In this document: piece after piece, positions 1 to 8,745 of the stretch
Layout: every line of letters starts with the position of its first letter
How positions within the stretch are numbered: the first letter of the stretch is position 1
Assembly: GCA_022560615.1 (NCBI GenBank)
Contig: JADFSR010000015.1
Location: forward strand, 1-64,000
Length of the DNA: 64,000 nt
Direction of reading: 5' to 3'
Source of the DNA: Gemmatimonadota bacterium
Lineage (GTDB): Bacteria > Gemmatimonadota > Gemmatimonadetes > Longimicrobiales > Gaopeijiaceae
Notes under the pieces: model-generated
The model's database searches: none
What the model saw: only the letters and a program-made list of their open reading frames with translations
What the model was told of the DNA's origin: nothing
Translations under genes and position numbers: made by a program

Positions 1-192
1 CCGCTACCCTTCCATAAGCCCAATGCCCCTGACCGTAGCATTTTGCCACTGTTCCCGGGCGGACACCTTCCCATAGTTTTGCCGTGCAGGTCAACTCTCC
101 TGTAGAAGATATCAACTTAATTTTGTCTCCTGTCTTTATACCCAGTTTACGGGCATCTACCGGATTTATCTTGGCTACATCGTCCCTTTTCT
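1..192 (-). pseudogene. C-terminal fragment of a molybdopterin oxidoreductase, runs off the window start
   Basis: Reading the minus strand from about 192 down to 1 gives an open frame with INPVDARKLGIKTGDKIKL, then TAKLWEGVRPGTVA and GQGHWAYG. These are the hallmarks of the molybdopterin-dinucleotide-binding domain at the C-terminus of DMSO-reductase-family enzymes. The frame continues past the window edge. Upstream of about 195 (toward higher coordinates) the homology stops, although the frame stays open for a while, so the 5' part of the enzyme is missing here. The codons are AT-rich (aaa, ata, aat), unlike all neighbouring genes. This suggests a transferred remnant or an assembly junction. 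The substrate cannot be assigned. Confidence 0.6.
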
Positions 193-206
193 CATCGGAG
201 GATCGG

Positions 207-890
207 ATGCGTAGAGCAATGGCGTTTGCGTTGTGCGGAGTGGCCGTTCTGGCGGCGACCGCAGTATGGGCTGGCGAGCCCGCCGGGCAGCCGGTGACGG
301 AGGAGAGTGACGTCTACGCGCTGGGCATGCTGGGATACGAGCTGCTCACGGCGCGTCCGGGAAGCTTGGGGGTCGACCACCCCACAGCTGCCAGGCTGTG
401 GAGCAACCGGACGCGCATCTCGGAGCTGAGGGGCGACGTAGACACCGGGCTCGAGGAGCTCATCTACCGGTGCCTCGCCGACAAGCCCACGCACAGGCCC
501 ACCGCGACGGACGTGGCGCACGAGCTCGTCTCGGCGACGCCGGCGGAGTCCGGCTCAACAGCGGTGGTGGAGACGGTGGACACAGAGACAGTCAGAGGTC
601 TCTTCGCGGAGATGAGGAAGCGCAATGTCCCTGGTTTCGTGGGCGCATTCGTGGCTGCAGGGGCGATCCTCATCGGGACAGCCGAGGGTCTGACCAGCAA
701 CGGCTACATCCCCAGAATCGCTTTCCCCTTAGCCCTCGTCTTCTTCGTCGTGGGGCTTCCTGCCACGGCGGTAGTGGCGTGGTTCCACGGTGAGAGGGGA
801 CCCCAGCGCGCTTCCCTAGCCGAGGTGTGGCTCCTCAGCGGCCTGATGTTCATCTGGATCGTGGCGAGCCTCATGATCCTGATGAACTAG
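207..890 (+). CDS. Chimera: signal peptide, kinase C-lobe fragment, membrane domain
   Basis: The ATG at 207 follows GGAGGA at 197-202 and opens with a signal-like segment (MAFALCGVAVLAATAVWAG). Residues about 30-110 match the end of a bacterial Ser/Thr kinase domain: ESDVYALGMLGYELL (subdomain IX region) and CLADKPTHRPTATDVAHEL (subdomain XI). The ATP-binding lobe and the HRD and DFG motifs are absent, so it cannot be an active kinase. The C-terminal part (EMRKRNVPGFVGAFVAAGAILI and following) resembles the RRNV-type membrane module found after kinase or adenylate-cyclase domains in this kind of organism, with about three membrane segments. It is probably a deletion-fused kinase relic. The reading frame is intact, so expression is possible. 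Confidence 0.5.
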   Translation: MRRAMAFALCGVAVLAATAVWAGEPAGQPVTEESDVYALGMLGYELLTARPGSLGVDHPTAARLWSNRTRISELRGDVDTGLEELIYRCLADKPTHRPTATDVAHELVSATPAESGSTAVVETVDTETVRGLFAEMRKRNVPGFVGAFVAAGAILIGTAEGLTSNGYIPRIAFPLALVFFVVGLPATAVVAWFHGERGPQRASLAEVWLLSGLMFIWIVASLMILMN

Positions 891-908
891 GCCGGACGGC
901 ACTGGGCG

Positions 909-3296
909 CTACTCCCCGTACGGCACCCAGATGTTCTTGACTTGGGTCGCCTCGCGCAGGAACTCCTGCCCTTGCCCCTGCCGGCGATCGAACCAGTCCC
1001 GCGCCCGTCCGTAGCCGACCCACGTGCGCTTCATGTTTCCGGTCGATGCGCTCTCGAGGGCGCGAGCATCTTCGGCGGTTCCGAAGTGCCAGATGCCGTC
1101 CACGTCGTCGTGGCTCGCGAGCGTCGGCACGACCTCGGACCTCAAACCTGTCACGATGTTCACCACACCGCCCGGCACGTCCGAAGTGTCCAGGATCTGA
1201 TACAGGTCGGTCGCGAGTAGCGGACCGACCTCTGATGGAACCACTACGACCGCGTTTCCAACAGCGATGAGCGGCGCGATACACGAAACGAAACCGAGCA
1301 GGGGGTGCGCCTGCGGACATACCGCGCCCATGACCCCGATCGGTTCTTTCATCGCGAGCGTGACGTTGCGGAAGGGGGTGTGGTGTACCCGGCCCTCCCA
1401 CTTGTCCGCCCACGCAGCGTACGTGAAGATCCTGTCGATCGTGGCTTTGAATTCCGCGCGCGCGCCCTCGGCGTCTCCGGAGAGCGCCGCCAACCGTGCG
1501 GTCAGTTCGTCGCGGCGCGCCTCGAGGTTCTCCGCAAAGTAGTAGAGAACCTGCGCTCGATTGTGTGCGGACCGGGCGGCCCATCCGGCCTGCGCCTTAC
1601 GTGCTGCCTCCACCGCGTTCCGCACGTCTTTGCGGTTGCCTCGGCCAACCTCGCCCAGCGGGGAGCCGTCCGCCGCGTACACAGGCAAGCTGTAGTTCCC
1701 GTTTGGCCGGGTTTGCTTGCCACCGATGTACAACTTTGCGGTGCGGTCGATGGCCGGGGTGCCGTCCGTTGGCGCCTGCGCGACCCCGTCGTGCGGGACG
1801 GGTTCCTGTTCGAGCGGGGCTCGGTGCTCCCACGCGGGCCGCACGTAGTCCAGGAGCCCTTCCTCACCCCCTTCTCGGCCGTAGCCGCTCTCTCGGTAGC
1901 CACCGAAGCCGGAGGCCGCATCGAAGAGGTTCGTGCAGTTCACCCATACCGTTCCGGCCTTGATCTTCGGCGCGACATCGAGCGCGAGGTTGATGTTCTC
2001 GGACCAGATCGACGCCGCGAGCCCGTAACGGCTGTCGTTCGCGAGCGCGACGGCTTCCGAGGGCGTCCGGAACGTCATCATCACAACGACGGGGCCGAAC
2101 ACCTCGATCTGCGCCAGTGTGCCGGACGGCGCCACGTTCGTGCACAGCGTCGGGGGATAGAACCAGCCGTCACGGGGAGCACTCCACGAGGGCTGCCACA
2201 CTTCTGCACCCTCTGAGCGACCCTGCTCGACGAGGCTCTCGATTCTCTCGAGTTGCACGGGGGCCACGATCGCCCCCATGTCGACGGCTTTGTCGAGTGG
2301 GTCGCCCATGCGTAGGGTCTCCATGCGTGCGCGCAGCTTCCGCTCCAGCGTCTCGGCCACACCCTCCTGGACGAGGATGCGTGAACCAGCGCAGCATACC
2401 TGGCCCTGATTGAACCAGATCGCGTCGACGACGCCTTCCACGACCGAGTCGAGATCGGCGTCTTCGAACACCAGGAACGGGGACTTGCCACCCAGCTCCA
2501 GCGATAGCCGCTTCCCGCTTCCAGCGGTTGCCTTCCGGATGATACGCCCCACGTCGGTCGAACCGGTGAAGGCGATCTTGTCTACGTCGGGGTGATCGAC
2601 CAGAGCGGCGCCGGTTTTCCCGTCGCCGGTGACGATGTTCACGACGCCGGTGGGTAACCCCACCTCCTGGCACAGCTCGGCGAAGAGCAGTGCCGTGAGC
2701 GGCGTGAACTCCGCCGGCTTGAGCACCAGAGTGTTACCGGTCGCGAGCGCGGGCGCGATCTTCCAGGCGAGCATCAGCAGCGGGAAGTTCCAAGGGATGA
2801 TCTGACCGATGACGCCTAGGGGTTCGTAGTCGGGGAGTTCATCCTCCATCAACTGCGCCCACCCGGCGTGGTGGTAGAAGTGCCGTGCGACCAGCGGAAT
2901 ATCGAGGTCACGGGACTCCCGGATCGGCTTCCCATTGTCCATGCTCTCGAGCACGGCCAGGAGCCGGGCGTGCTTCTGGATCCTGCGGGCGATCGCGTAC
3001 AGGTAGCGCGCACGCCCGTGGGACCCGAGGTCCCACCAACCCGGCTGAGCGGCGCGGGCGGCGGCCACAGCCGCTCGGACGTGCTCGACGGTACCCTGGC
3101 TGACCCGAGCGATCGGTTCGGCGGTCGCCGGATTCGCGGTCTCGAACGACACGCCTGCCGAAGCGTCGGTCCAGCTGCCCCCGATGAAGTGCCCGAAGGC
3201 ACGATCGTGCTTCTCGAGCCACTCGTTGACGAACTGGGCGTTCTCCGGAGCCGGACCGTATTCGAGCGTCTCGAAGACTTCGGAGACCTTGCTCAT
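909..3296 (-). CDS. Two-domain aldehyde dehydrogenase, ALDH16 type
   Basis: A 795-residue protein made of two ALDH folds. Domain 1 (about residues 30-500) is catalytic: the general base Glu is near 267 in LSLELGGKSP and the nucleophile Cys near 301-302 in FNQGQVCCAGSR. It also has the cofactor-site PWNFP and FTGSTDVG segments. Domain 2 (about 545-795, from LYIGGKQ) is shorter and shows no equivalent Glu or Cys motif. This active-plus-silent architecture is that of the ALDH16 family. The ATG overlaps the stop of deoC by 4 bp (ATGA), so the two are co-translated. Acetaldehyde released by DeoC would be a logical substrate, but that is inferred. A longer in-frame start at 3413 lies inside deoC and is less likely. 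Confidence 0.88.
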   Translation of the reverse strand: MSKVSEVFETLEYGPAPENAQFVNEWLEKHDRAFGHFIGGSWTDASAGVSFETANPATAEPIARVSQGTVEHVRAAVAAARAAQPGWWDLGSHGRARYLYAIARRIQKHARLLAVLESMDNGKPIRESRDLDIPLVARHFYHHAGWAQLMEDELPDYEPLGVIGQIIPWNFPLLMLAWKIAPALATGNTLVLKPAEFTPLTALLFAELCQEVGLPTGVVNIVTGDGKTGAALVDHPDVDKIAFTGSTDVGRIIRKATAGSGKRLSLELGGKSPFLVFEDADLDSVVEGVVDAIWFNQGQVCCAGSRILVQEGVAETLERKLRARMETLRMGDPLDKAVDMGAIVAPVQLERIESLVEQGRSEGAEVWQPSWSAPRDGWFYPPTLCTNVAPSGTLAQIEVFGPVVVMMTFRTPSEAVALANDSRYGLAASIWSENINLALDVAPKIKAGTVWVNCTNLFDAASGFGGYRESGYGREGGEEGLLDYVRPAWEHRAPLEQEPVPHDGVAQAPTDGTPAIDRTAKLYIGGKQTRPNGNYSLPVYAADGSPLGEVGRGNRKDVRNAVEAARKAQAGWAARSAHNRAQVLYYFAENLEARRDELTARLAALSGDAEGARAEFKATIDRIFTYAAWADKWEGRVHHTPFRNVTLAMKEPIGVMGAVCPQAHPLLGFVSCIAPLIAVGNAVVVVPSEVGPLLATDLYQILDTSDVPGGVVNIVTGLRSEVVPTLASHDDVDGIWHFGTAEDARALESASTGNMKRTWVGYGRARDWFDRRQGQGQEFLREATQVKNIWVPYGE

Positions 3297-4336
3297 GCCA
3301 GCGGATGCCGATGGAGCGCGGAGTAGCGTCCGGTTACGTGATGTTCGAGCTGCCGTTCGATGTCCGCCAGCAGCGACGAGACGCCAAACCGGAACAGGTT
3401 GGGCTGCATCCACCCGGTGCCGAGCTCTTCCTTCATCAGGATCAGCCAGGTGAGCGCATCCTTGGCGGTTCTGATTCCACCAGCGGGCTTGAAGCCGATC
3501 GCGTACCCGGTGCGCTCAGCGTAGGCGCGTACCGCGCGCGCCATCGTCAGGCCCACGGGCAGCGTGGCGTTCACGCTCTCCTTTCCGGTGGACGTCTTCA
3601 CGAAGTCCGCCCCCGCCATCATGCAGACGAGGCTCGCCTTTTGCACGTTGCGGAGCATCGCGAGCTCGCCGGTCGCGAGGATGGTCTTGATGTGGGCGTC
3701 GCCACACGCGTCCCGGAAGGCACGTACTTCGTCGTACAGCGCTTGCCAGTTCCCGGTGAGCACGTGCCCTCGGGTCACGACGATGTCGATCTCCTTCGCT
3801 CCGGCCGCCACGGACGCCTCGATCTCCGCGATACGCTGCGGGAGTGGGTTCAGCCCGTGCGGGAAGCCGGTCGATACGGCGGCCACCGGGATGTCACTTC
3901 CGGCGAGCGCCTCGACGGCGGTCGGGACCATCGCGTGGTAGACACACACCGCGCCCGTGCGCACCGAGTCGTCGCCCATGCCAAGCGCCTGAAGCAGATC
4001 GCGGCGCACCGGCTGTCGCGCTTTCGCGCAGAGTCTGCGTACACGACCGGGCGTGTCGTCACCCGCGAGCGTCGTCAGGTCGATCAACGTGATCGCTTTG
4101 AGCAACCACGCCGCCTGCCACTCCTTCTTCACGCTCCGGCGCGTGCCTAACGTTGCCGCGCGACGTTCGACAGCACTCCGATTCACGCGAATCTCCCGGA
4201 TCCAGTCCAGCTCCAACGGCATTCCCGGGTTCCGTGTTCCTTCGCGTAGGTCTACCGGGCTCACCGAACCCGTGGTCGCCGCATATCTCGCGGCGCGGTC
4301 CCTCGCGATGGAGTCTGTAGTCTTCACGTCTGTCAT
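3293..4336 (-). CDS. deoC: Deoxyribose-phosphate aldolase (long form)
   Basis: Cytosolic class I aldolase that cleaves 2-deoxyribose-5-phosphate to glyceraldehyde-3-phosphate and acetaldehyde. The Schiff-base lysine is in DFVKTSTGKESVNAT and the second active-site lysine in GFKPAGGIRTAKDAL. At 347 residues it has an N-terminal extension of about 80 residues over the short E. coli type, as in the longer DeoC subgroup. It is first in a two-gene operon with the ALDH16-type dehydrogenase, with a 4-bp overlap. That fits deoxyribose catabolism followed by aldehyde oxidation. The 128-bp divergent spacer to the acyltransferase gene would hold its promoter. Confidence 0.93.
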   Translation of the reverse strand: MTDVKTTDSIARDRAARYAATTGSVSPVDLREGTRNPGMPLELDWIREIRVNRSAVERRAATLGTRRSVKKEWQAAWLLKAITLIDLTTLAGDDTPGRVRRLCAKARQPVRRDLLQALGMGDDSVRTGAVCVYHAMVPTAVEALAGSDIPVAAVSTGFPHGLNPLPQRIAEIEASVAAGAKEIDIVVTRGHVLTGNWQALYDEVRAFRDACGDAHIKTILATGELAMLRNVQKASLVCMMAGADFVKTSTGKESVNATLPVGLTMARAVRAYAERTGYAIGFKPAGGIRTAKDALTWLILMKEELGTGWMQPNLFRFGVSSLLADIERQLEHHVTGRYSALHRHPLA

Positions 4337-4464
4337 GTGCGGTCAATCCGGCGGGAAAACTACCGACGAGGGGATGGGGATGACAGCCGAGAGCCTTTCC
4401 CGGGGCCCGCTTCGGAACCCATGTTCGCACCCGGTTGCGGAGAGACTTCCAAGGGGGAGTACGG

Positions 4465-5814
4465 TTGCTTCTGCCACGGGTCATCACGAAGCTGGTCGGT
4501 TGGGCCGTCTCGGTCTTCTACGACGTGGAGCGGACGGGGCCCCCGCTCGTGGACGGCCCAGTGCTCGTCACGGCGAACCACCCCAATGCTCTCGTCGATC
4601 CGCTGGTGATCTTCCGCACCGGCGGGCGCCCCTCGAGGCCTCTCGCCAAGGCCCCGCTCTTCGATCAGGCCCTCACTGGAACCCTCCTTCGCGGGCTCGG
4701 TGGCTTGCCCGTGTATCGGCGTCAAGACGACCCCGCCTTGATGCACCTGAATGAGCGCACCTTCGATGCCGCGATCGGCGCTCTCCAGGCCGGTGAGGCG
4801 GTGCAGATCTATCCAGAGGGACGAAGCCACTCCGAGCCCTCGCTCACGCCGATCCGGACCGGCGCCGCTCGCATCGCCCTCCAGGCCGAGGAGCGCTGCG
4901 ACTGGGCGCTCGGAGTGCGCATCCAGCCCGTTGGGCTCACGTACACTCGCAAGCATCTCTTCCGGGGCCGGGTCGTAGCCGCCTTCGGTGAGCCGTTCTC
5001 GATCTCGGATCTCCGGTCTCGGTACGAAGAGGACGACCGGGCGGCCGTGCGCGAACTGACGGACAGGATCCGGACCGGACTCGAGTCGCTCACGTTGAAC
5101 TTCGATCACCCGGACGACGGCGAGCTGGTCGAGGTCGCGGAGCGGCTGTACGCACGCCAGAAGAAACTGGTGCGCTGGCGCGAGAGAGAACGCATGGCCG
5201 ACCGGCTACCGCGTCTGCGGGCGTTCGCCAGCGGGGTCCGCTGGCTGAGGGCCACCGACCCCGAGCGACTGACCGAGCTGCGCCAAGCGGTCCGGCGCTA
5301 CCTGCGGTTGCTCACCCTACTGGGCGCGAGCGACGGGGATGTGCCGCCCACCTACCGGTTCGGAATCGTGCTCCGATACTCGGCGCGCCAGCTCTTCATG
5401 CTCACGTTGGTGCTGCCTGTGGCGCTACTGGGGGTGGCCATCTGGGGTCTCCCGTTCGTGCTGACGCGCCACGTCGCGCCGAAGTTTGGGGCCAAGCTCG
5501 ATCAGGTCGCCACCTACAAGCTCGGGACGGCCATCCTCGTGTTTCCGCTGTGGTGGGGACTCTTGGCCCTGGCGACGTGGTTCCAGTGGGGGCTCGGCAC
5601 TGCGGTCGCGGTCACAGCCGCGCTTCCCGTGGCGGGCCTTGCTGCGATCGCGTGGCTGGAGCGACAGGCCCATGTTCGCCAAGACATTCGCGTGTTCTTG
5701 CGCGCGATGAGGCACCGCCGCGGGCGTGACCGGCTAATCGAACAACGAACCGCGCTGGTCGAAGCCTTCGATGAGCTGACCGTGGCGTGGCAGGCCGACC
5801 GCGAAAGCGTCTGA
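4465..5814 (+). CDS. PlsC-like 1-acylglycerol-phosphate acyltransferase
   Basis: Membrane-associated acyltransferase. The N-terminal lobe carries the NHPNALVDP box (NHx4D catalytic motif) and YPEGRSHSEP, the acceptor/phosphate-binding motif. The C-terminal third has about four hydrophobic segments (from QLFMLTLVLPVALLGVAIWG onward) that should anchor it in the inner membrane. The chosen start is TTG at 4465, five bases after GGGGGAG at 4453-4459. An in-frame TTG at 4435 is also possible but would place that ribosome-binding site inside the gene. It likely acylates lysophosphatidate or a related glycerophosphate, and the exact acceptor is unknown. It is divergent from deoC. Confidence 0.83.
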   Translation: MLLPRVITKLVGWAVSVFYDVERTGPPLVDGPVLVTANHPNALVDPLVIFRTGGRPSRPLAKAPLFDQALTGTLLRGLGGLPVYRRQDDPALMHLNERTFDAAIGALQAGEAVQIYPEGRSHSEPSLTPIRTGAARIALQAEERCDWALGVRIQPVGLTYTRKHLFRGRVVAAFGEPFSISDLRSRYEEDDRAAVRELTDRIRTGLESLTLNFDHPDDGELVEVAERLYARQKKLVRWRERERMADRLPRLRAFASGVRWLRATDPERLTELRQAVRRYLRLLTLLGASDGDVPPTYRFGIVLRYSARQLFMLTLVLPVALLGVAIWGLPFVLTRHVAPKFGAKLDQVATYKLGTAILVFPLWWGLLALATWFQWGLGTAVAVTAALPVAGLAAIAWLERQAHVRQDIRVFLRAMRHRRGRDRLIEQRTALVEAFDELTVAWQADRESV

Positions 5815-5897
5815 GGCACTCAGGGCCACCGGGAAACCCACAGAGGCCCGACCGGCTTAGGTCGGCAGGTGCAGACACACATGGCAGGTGGGGGACG

Positions 5898-6980
5898 ATG
5901 AAGACACGCGTACTTGGGCTCATGGTCGTGCTTTCTACCGCAATCGCGACCGCTGGTTGTGGGGACAAATCGCCGTTGGCCGACTCGGACGGGAATCCGA
6001 TCTGTTCGCTCGATCCGAATCTTCTGTTTTCGAGCCTGCCGCCGGACGCGATTCCCGCATTGACGCTGCCGGAAATGGTCTCGCCCAACGATTCAGAGGC
6101 GCAGTATCTCTTCGACTTCGATCGCGTGCTGGGCGTCGTGGTCAACGGCGAGGCTCGCGCGTATCCGCACAACATCCTCTGGCATCACGAGATCGTAAAC
6201 GACCGCATCGGGGACACCTGGATCTCTGCCACCTTCTGCCCGCTCACCGGCTCGGGGCTCGTCTTCGATCCCTTCGTCGATGGGAATCGCCTCGACCTCG
6301 GCGTGTCCGGGTTGCTGTTCGCGAATAACCTCGTGCTCTTCGACCGCATCACTGGCGGCGTGTACGGACCGCAGCTCTCCGTCGAAGGAAAGTGCTCGAA
6401 CTTCCGTGGTGAGTCGATCGGCCTGCGGTCCGTTCAGGAGATGAGCTGGGGACGCTGGAAGGGGCTGTATCCGGACACGAAGGTCGTCGGTGGCAATACG
6501 GGCTTCGGGCGAAACTATCGCGCGTACCCGTATGGCTCCTACGACCAGATCACGAGCAACGACCTACTCTTCCCGATGGGCGGCGTGGACACTTCGCGCC
6601 CCATCAAGGAGCGGGTGCTCGCTATCCGAATCGGTGAGGGCGGGCGTGGCTATCCGTTCGGCGAACTCTTCGAGCTGGGAGAAACCTCCGTGGTCAACGA
6701 GTTGGTCGGGGGCGTACCGACCGTTGTCTTCTACGAGTCACGGGACGGCGAGACCGCTCTCGCCTTCGACGCGCGAGTCGGCGGCCAGACTCTGACCTTC
6801 AGCGCCGCCGAAGACGGCACCTGGCTCGACGAGCAGACCGGCTCCACGTGGACCGTCGACGGGTCGGCGATCGCTGGACCCATGGCCGGTGAGCGTCTGA
6901 GCGCGCGCGCGGACGCCTACGTGCTCTTCTGGTTCGCTTGGCGACACTTCCAGCCCGATGGGGATACCTTCCTCCGGTGA
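5898..6980 (+). CDS. DUF3179 domain lipoprotein
   Basis: A 360-residue exported protein. The start ATG at 5898 follows GGGGGACG. The N-terminus has a lipoprotein signal ending in IATAGC, so Cys is the predicted lipidation site. The body is a DUF3179 domain (LGVVVNGEARAYP, WHHEIVND, ATFCPLTGSGLVF, GNTGFGRNY), a family of unknown function that is usually periplasmic. The stop overlaps the GTG start of the next gene (GTGA), so the two are probably translated together. A longer in-frame start at 5787 lies inside the upstream acyltransferase gene and lacks a signal peptide. Confidence 0.85.
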   Translation: MKTRVLGLMVVLSTAIATAGCGDKSPLADSDGNPICSLDPNLLFSSLPPDAIPALTLPEMVSPNDSEAQYLFDFDRVLGVVVNGEARAYPHNILWHHEIVNDRIGDTWISATFCPLTGSGLVFDPFVDGNRLDLGVSGLLFANNLVLFDRITGGVYGPQLSVEGKCSNFRGESIGLRSVQEMSWGRWKGLYPDTKVVGGNTGFGRNYRAYPYGSYDQITSNDLLFPMGGVDTSRPIKERVLAIRIGEGGRGYPFGELFELGETSVVNELVGGVPTVVFYESRDGETALAFDARVGGQTLTFSAAEDGTWLDEQTGSTWTVDGSAIAGPMAGERLSARADAYVLFWFAWRHFQPDGDTFLR

Positions 6981-7843
6981 GCCTCGATGCCCCAGTTCGC
7001 GCTGCCGCGGCAGCGCTGGTTGCCGCGGCGGTGTTTTCTTCGCCCTTGGCGGCACAGTGGCCGGCTGGGCGGGGGAACTACTGGACCAAGATCTCCGTCT
7101 TCCACCACTCGACCACGGAGCAGTTCCGGGCGAGCGGCGAGAAGCGGCCGTTTCTGAACTCGAACGCGGAGAGTCGATCGAGCGCGCTCTTTGTCGATGC
7201 TCTGGTGGGCGTCACGGATCGCCTGGACCTGTGGCTCCAGGTGCCGTACTTCGACCTCAACTTCGACGACGACGCGGACGAGCGACACAGCTCCGGCATC
7301 GGCGACGTGCGTCTCTCGGCTCGCTACAATCTCTTTGGACTTCGTGGCGGGAGCGTTCAGGTCTCGGGCCGTTTCACGACGAAGGTCCCGGTCGTGGACT
7401 TCCCGATCGACGCTGAGGTGATTCCAGTCGGTGAGGGGCAGTGGGACTACGAAGCGTGGTTGGAGGCGGGCGTGAGCTTCTGGCCGATTCCCGCCTACGG
7501 AGTCCTTTGGATGGGGCGCCGCTGGCGAGCGATGAACACGGAGACTACGCGGGATCCGGGTGACGAGTTCACGTTCCTGGCGGAGCTCGGGGGCACGCTG
7601 GTGGGGCCACTCGGTGGAAAGATCGTGCTCGACGCGATCTTCGGCTCGAACGGCTCCGTTCAAGGCGTGAGGGTGAGCAACGACGAGCGCGAGATCGTGT
7701 ATCTGCAGCCGACGGTCAACTACCAGATCACGCCCTCGTTTCTTCTCGAGGCTGCCGCTCGCTTGCCGCTGCGCGGCCAAAATTTCCCGGCCGGCCGGCA
7801 GCTCATGATCGCGGTATTTCACCGGCCGGCGAGCGGGGGCTAG
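6977..7843 (+). CDS. Probable outer-membrane beta-barrel protein
   Basis: The GTG at 6977 overlaps the DUF3179 stop. A signal peptide (AAAAALVAAAVFSSPLAAQ) is followed by about 250 residues of alternating hydrophobic and polar strands, such as ALFVDALVGVTDRLDLWLQVPY, RLSARYNLFG and YLQPTVNYQITPSFLLEAAARL. This pattern is typical of small outer-membrane barrels of the MetA-pathway/transporter-like kind. No substrate can be read from the sequence. Its translational coupling to a DUF3179 lipoprotein suggests that the pair works at the cell envelope. Confidence 0.7.
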   Translation: MSLDAPVRAAAAALVAAAVFSSPLAAQWPAGRGNYWTKISVFHHSTTEQFRASGEKRPFLNSNAESRSSALFVDALVGVTDRLDLWLQVPYFDLNFDDDADERHSSGIGDVRLSARYNLFGLRGGSVQVSGRFTTKVPVVDFPIDAEVIPVGEGQWDYEAWLEAGVSFWPIPAYGVLWMGRRWRAMNTETTRDPGDEFTFLAELGGTLVGPLGGKIVLDAIFGSNGSVQGVRVSNDEREIVYLQPTVNYQITPSFLLEAAARLPLRGQNFPAGRQLMIAVFHRPASGG

Positions 7844-7913
7844 CAGCCCGTGGTAGGAGCTAGAAGCCCGCGGTAGAAGCACGGGGGGCCGCCCCACCCG
7901 CAAGCGAGTACCC

Positions 7914-7936
7914 GGGGCGCGCGCGCGCGCGCGCCC
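7914..7936. repeat. Alternating GC tract
   Basis: Nine GC dinucleotides flanked by GGG and CCC form a self-complementary purine-pyrimidine alternating tract in the spacer before the tRNA-Sec gene. It could extrude as a hairpin or adopt Z-form DNA. No U-run follows, so it is not a standard intrinsic terminator. Confidence 0.7.
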
Positions 7937-8012
7937 TTGGCCGCGGCAGCGCTAGCCCCTATCGTCCGGCCCCGTCGCCAGTGCGTCACACGGCTGGCGA
8001 CCACCCTGAAGG

Positions 8013-8109
8013 GGGGGCGGAGGGAGACTGGTGTCTTCGGCGGTCTTCAAAACCGTGCGGCCCGGCTAGAACCCGGGTAGGTGGGTTCGATTCCCACACG
8101 TTCCCGCCA
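8013..8109 (+). tRNA. selC: tRNA-Sec (anticodon TCA), CCA encoded
   Basis: A 97-nt molecule with selenocysteine-tRNA features: acceptor arm GGGGGCG paired to CGTTCCC, a six-bp D stem (GGAGAC/GTCTTC) closed by the four-base TGGT loop typical of tRNA-Sec, an anticodon arm GCGGT-CTTCAAA-ACCGT reading UGA, a long variable arm (CCCGG/CCGGG), a T arm GTGGG-TTCGATT-CCCAC, discriminator G and encoded CCA. The extended length and small D loop separate it from suppressor or Trp tRNAs. No selA, selB or selD lies in the window. Confidence 0.92.
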
Positions 8110-8136
8110 GGGTGCTGTCACGCTCCTGCCGGCCTT

Positions 8137-8745
8137 CTAGCGACCCACCTTGATGCGAAATCCCACTTCGACGCGGCCGTTCCCCGCCGGGGCCGCCTGA
8201 ATCTCGATGGGTGCGGGGAAATCCTGGAGGTGGGCGGAGACGTACGCGTCGGCGCCGCTCAGCAGGAGCAGGAAAATGCCGAGGGCGGCCCAATCTTCCC
8301 GCTGTTGGCGGCGGGACTCCTCCAGGTCGTGCAGCTCCCCCAGCGTCGCGTCGGCGTCCAGCGCGGACTCGATCTCATCGAAGTCGATGATGCCTTGGGC
8401 CGCGAGATCCTCCCGGAGGACGTTCTCCCGGAACTCGGCTCTCGCAGCGACCTCGTTGAGGCGTTTCCGGGTGCGGAGAAGGCCGTACGCGGTGGTTGCC
8501 TCGAGTGCGAAGTAGAAGCCGGCGCGCGTATGGGAACCGATCGAGGTGTGCCCCCAACCCGGCACGAGCACGGCCCGGAGGAAGGCCGTGCCTGGCGTCA
8601 CTGGTATGAAGAGGGCCGTGGAGTCAGGCTCGTTCGCTTCGGGGGCTTCCTGGCCGGACAGGGGCCCGGATGCGACCATGAACGAGAGCGCGCACAGGAG
8701 GACGGCCGGGACACGCCGGACCAGAGAGGAAGCGCACGTCGTCAC
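8137..8745 (-). CDS. Exported DUF5683-like membrane protein
   Basis: About 202 residues from a GTG at 8745 that overlaps the stop of the upstream hydrolase gene (GTGA). It has an N-terminal signal/anchor (LLCALSFMVASGPLSGQ), then a hydrophobic AFLRAVLVPGWGHTSIGSHTRAGFYFALEA segment that resembles the PGxGQ-type start of DUF5683 proteins. A charged helical stretch (RKRLNEVAARAEFRENVL) and a second membrane segment (WAALGIFLLLLSGADAYVSAHL) follow. Function is unknown. The in-frame extension to 8991 lies inside the neighbouring gene and is unlikely to be used. Confidence 0.65.
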   Translation of the reverse strand: MTTCASSLVRRVPAVLLCALSFMVASGPLSGQEAPEANEPDSTALFIPVTPGTAFLRAVLVPGWGHTSIGSHTRAGFYFALEATTAYGLLRTRKRLNEVAARAEFRENVLREDLAAQGIIDFDEIESALDADATLGELHDLEESRRQQREDWAALGIFLLLLSGADAYVSAHLQDFPAPIEIQAAPAGNGRVEVGFRIKVGR

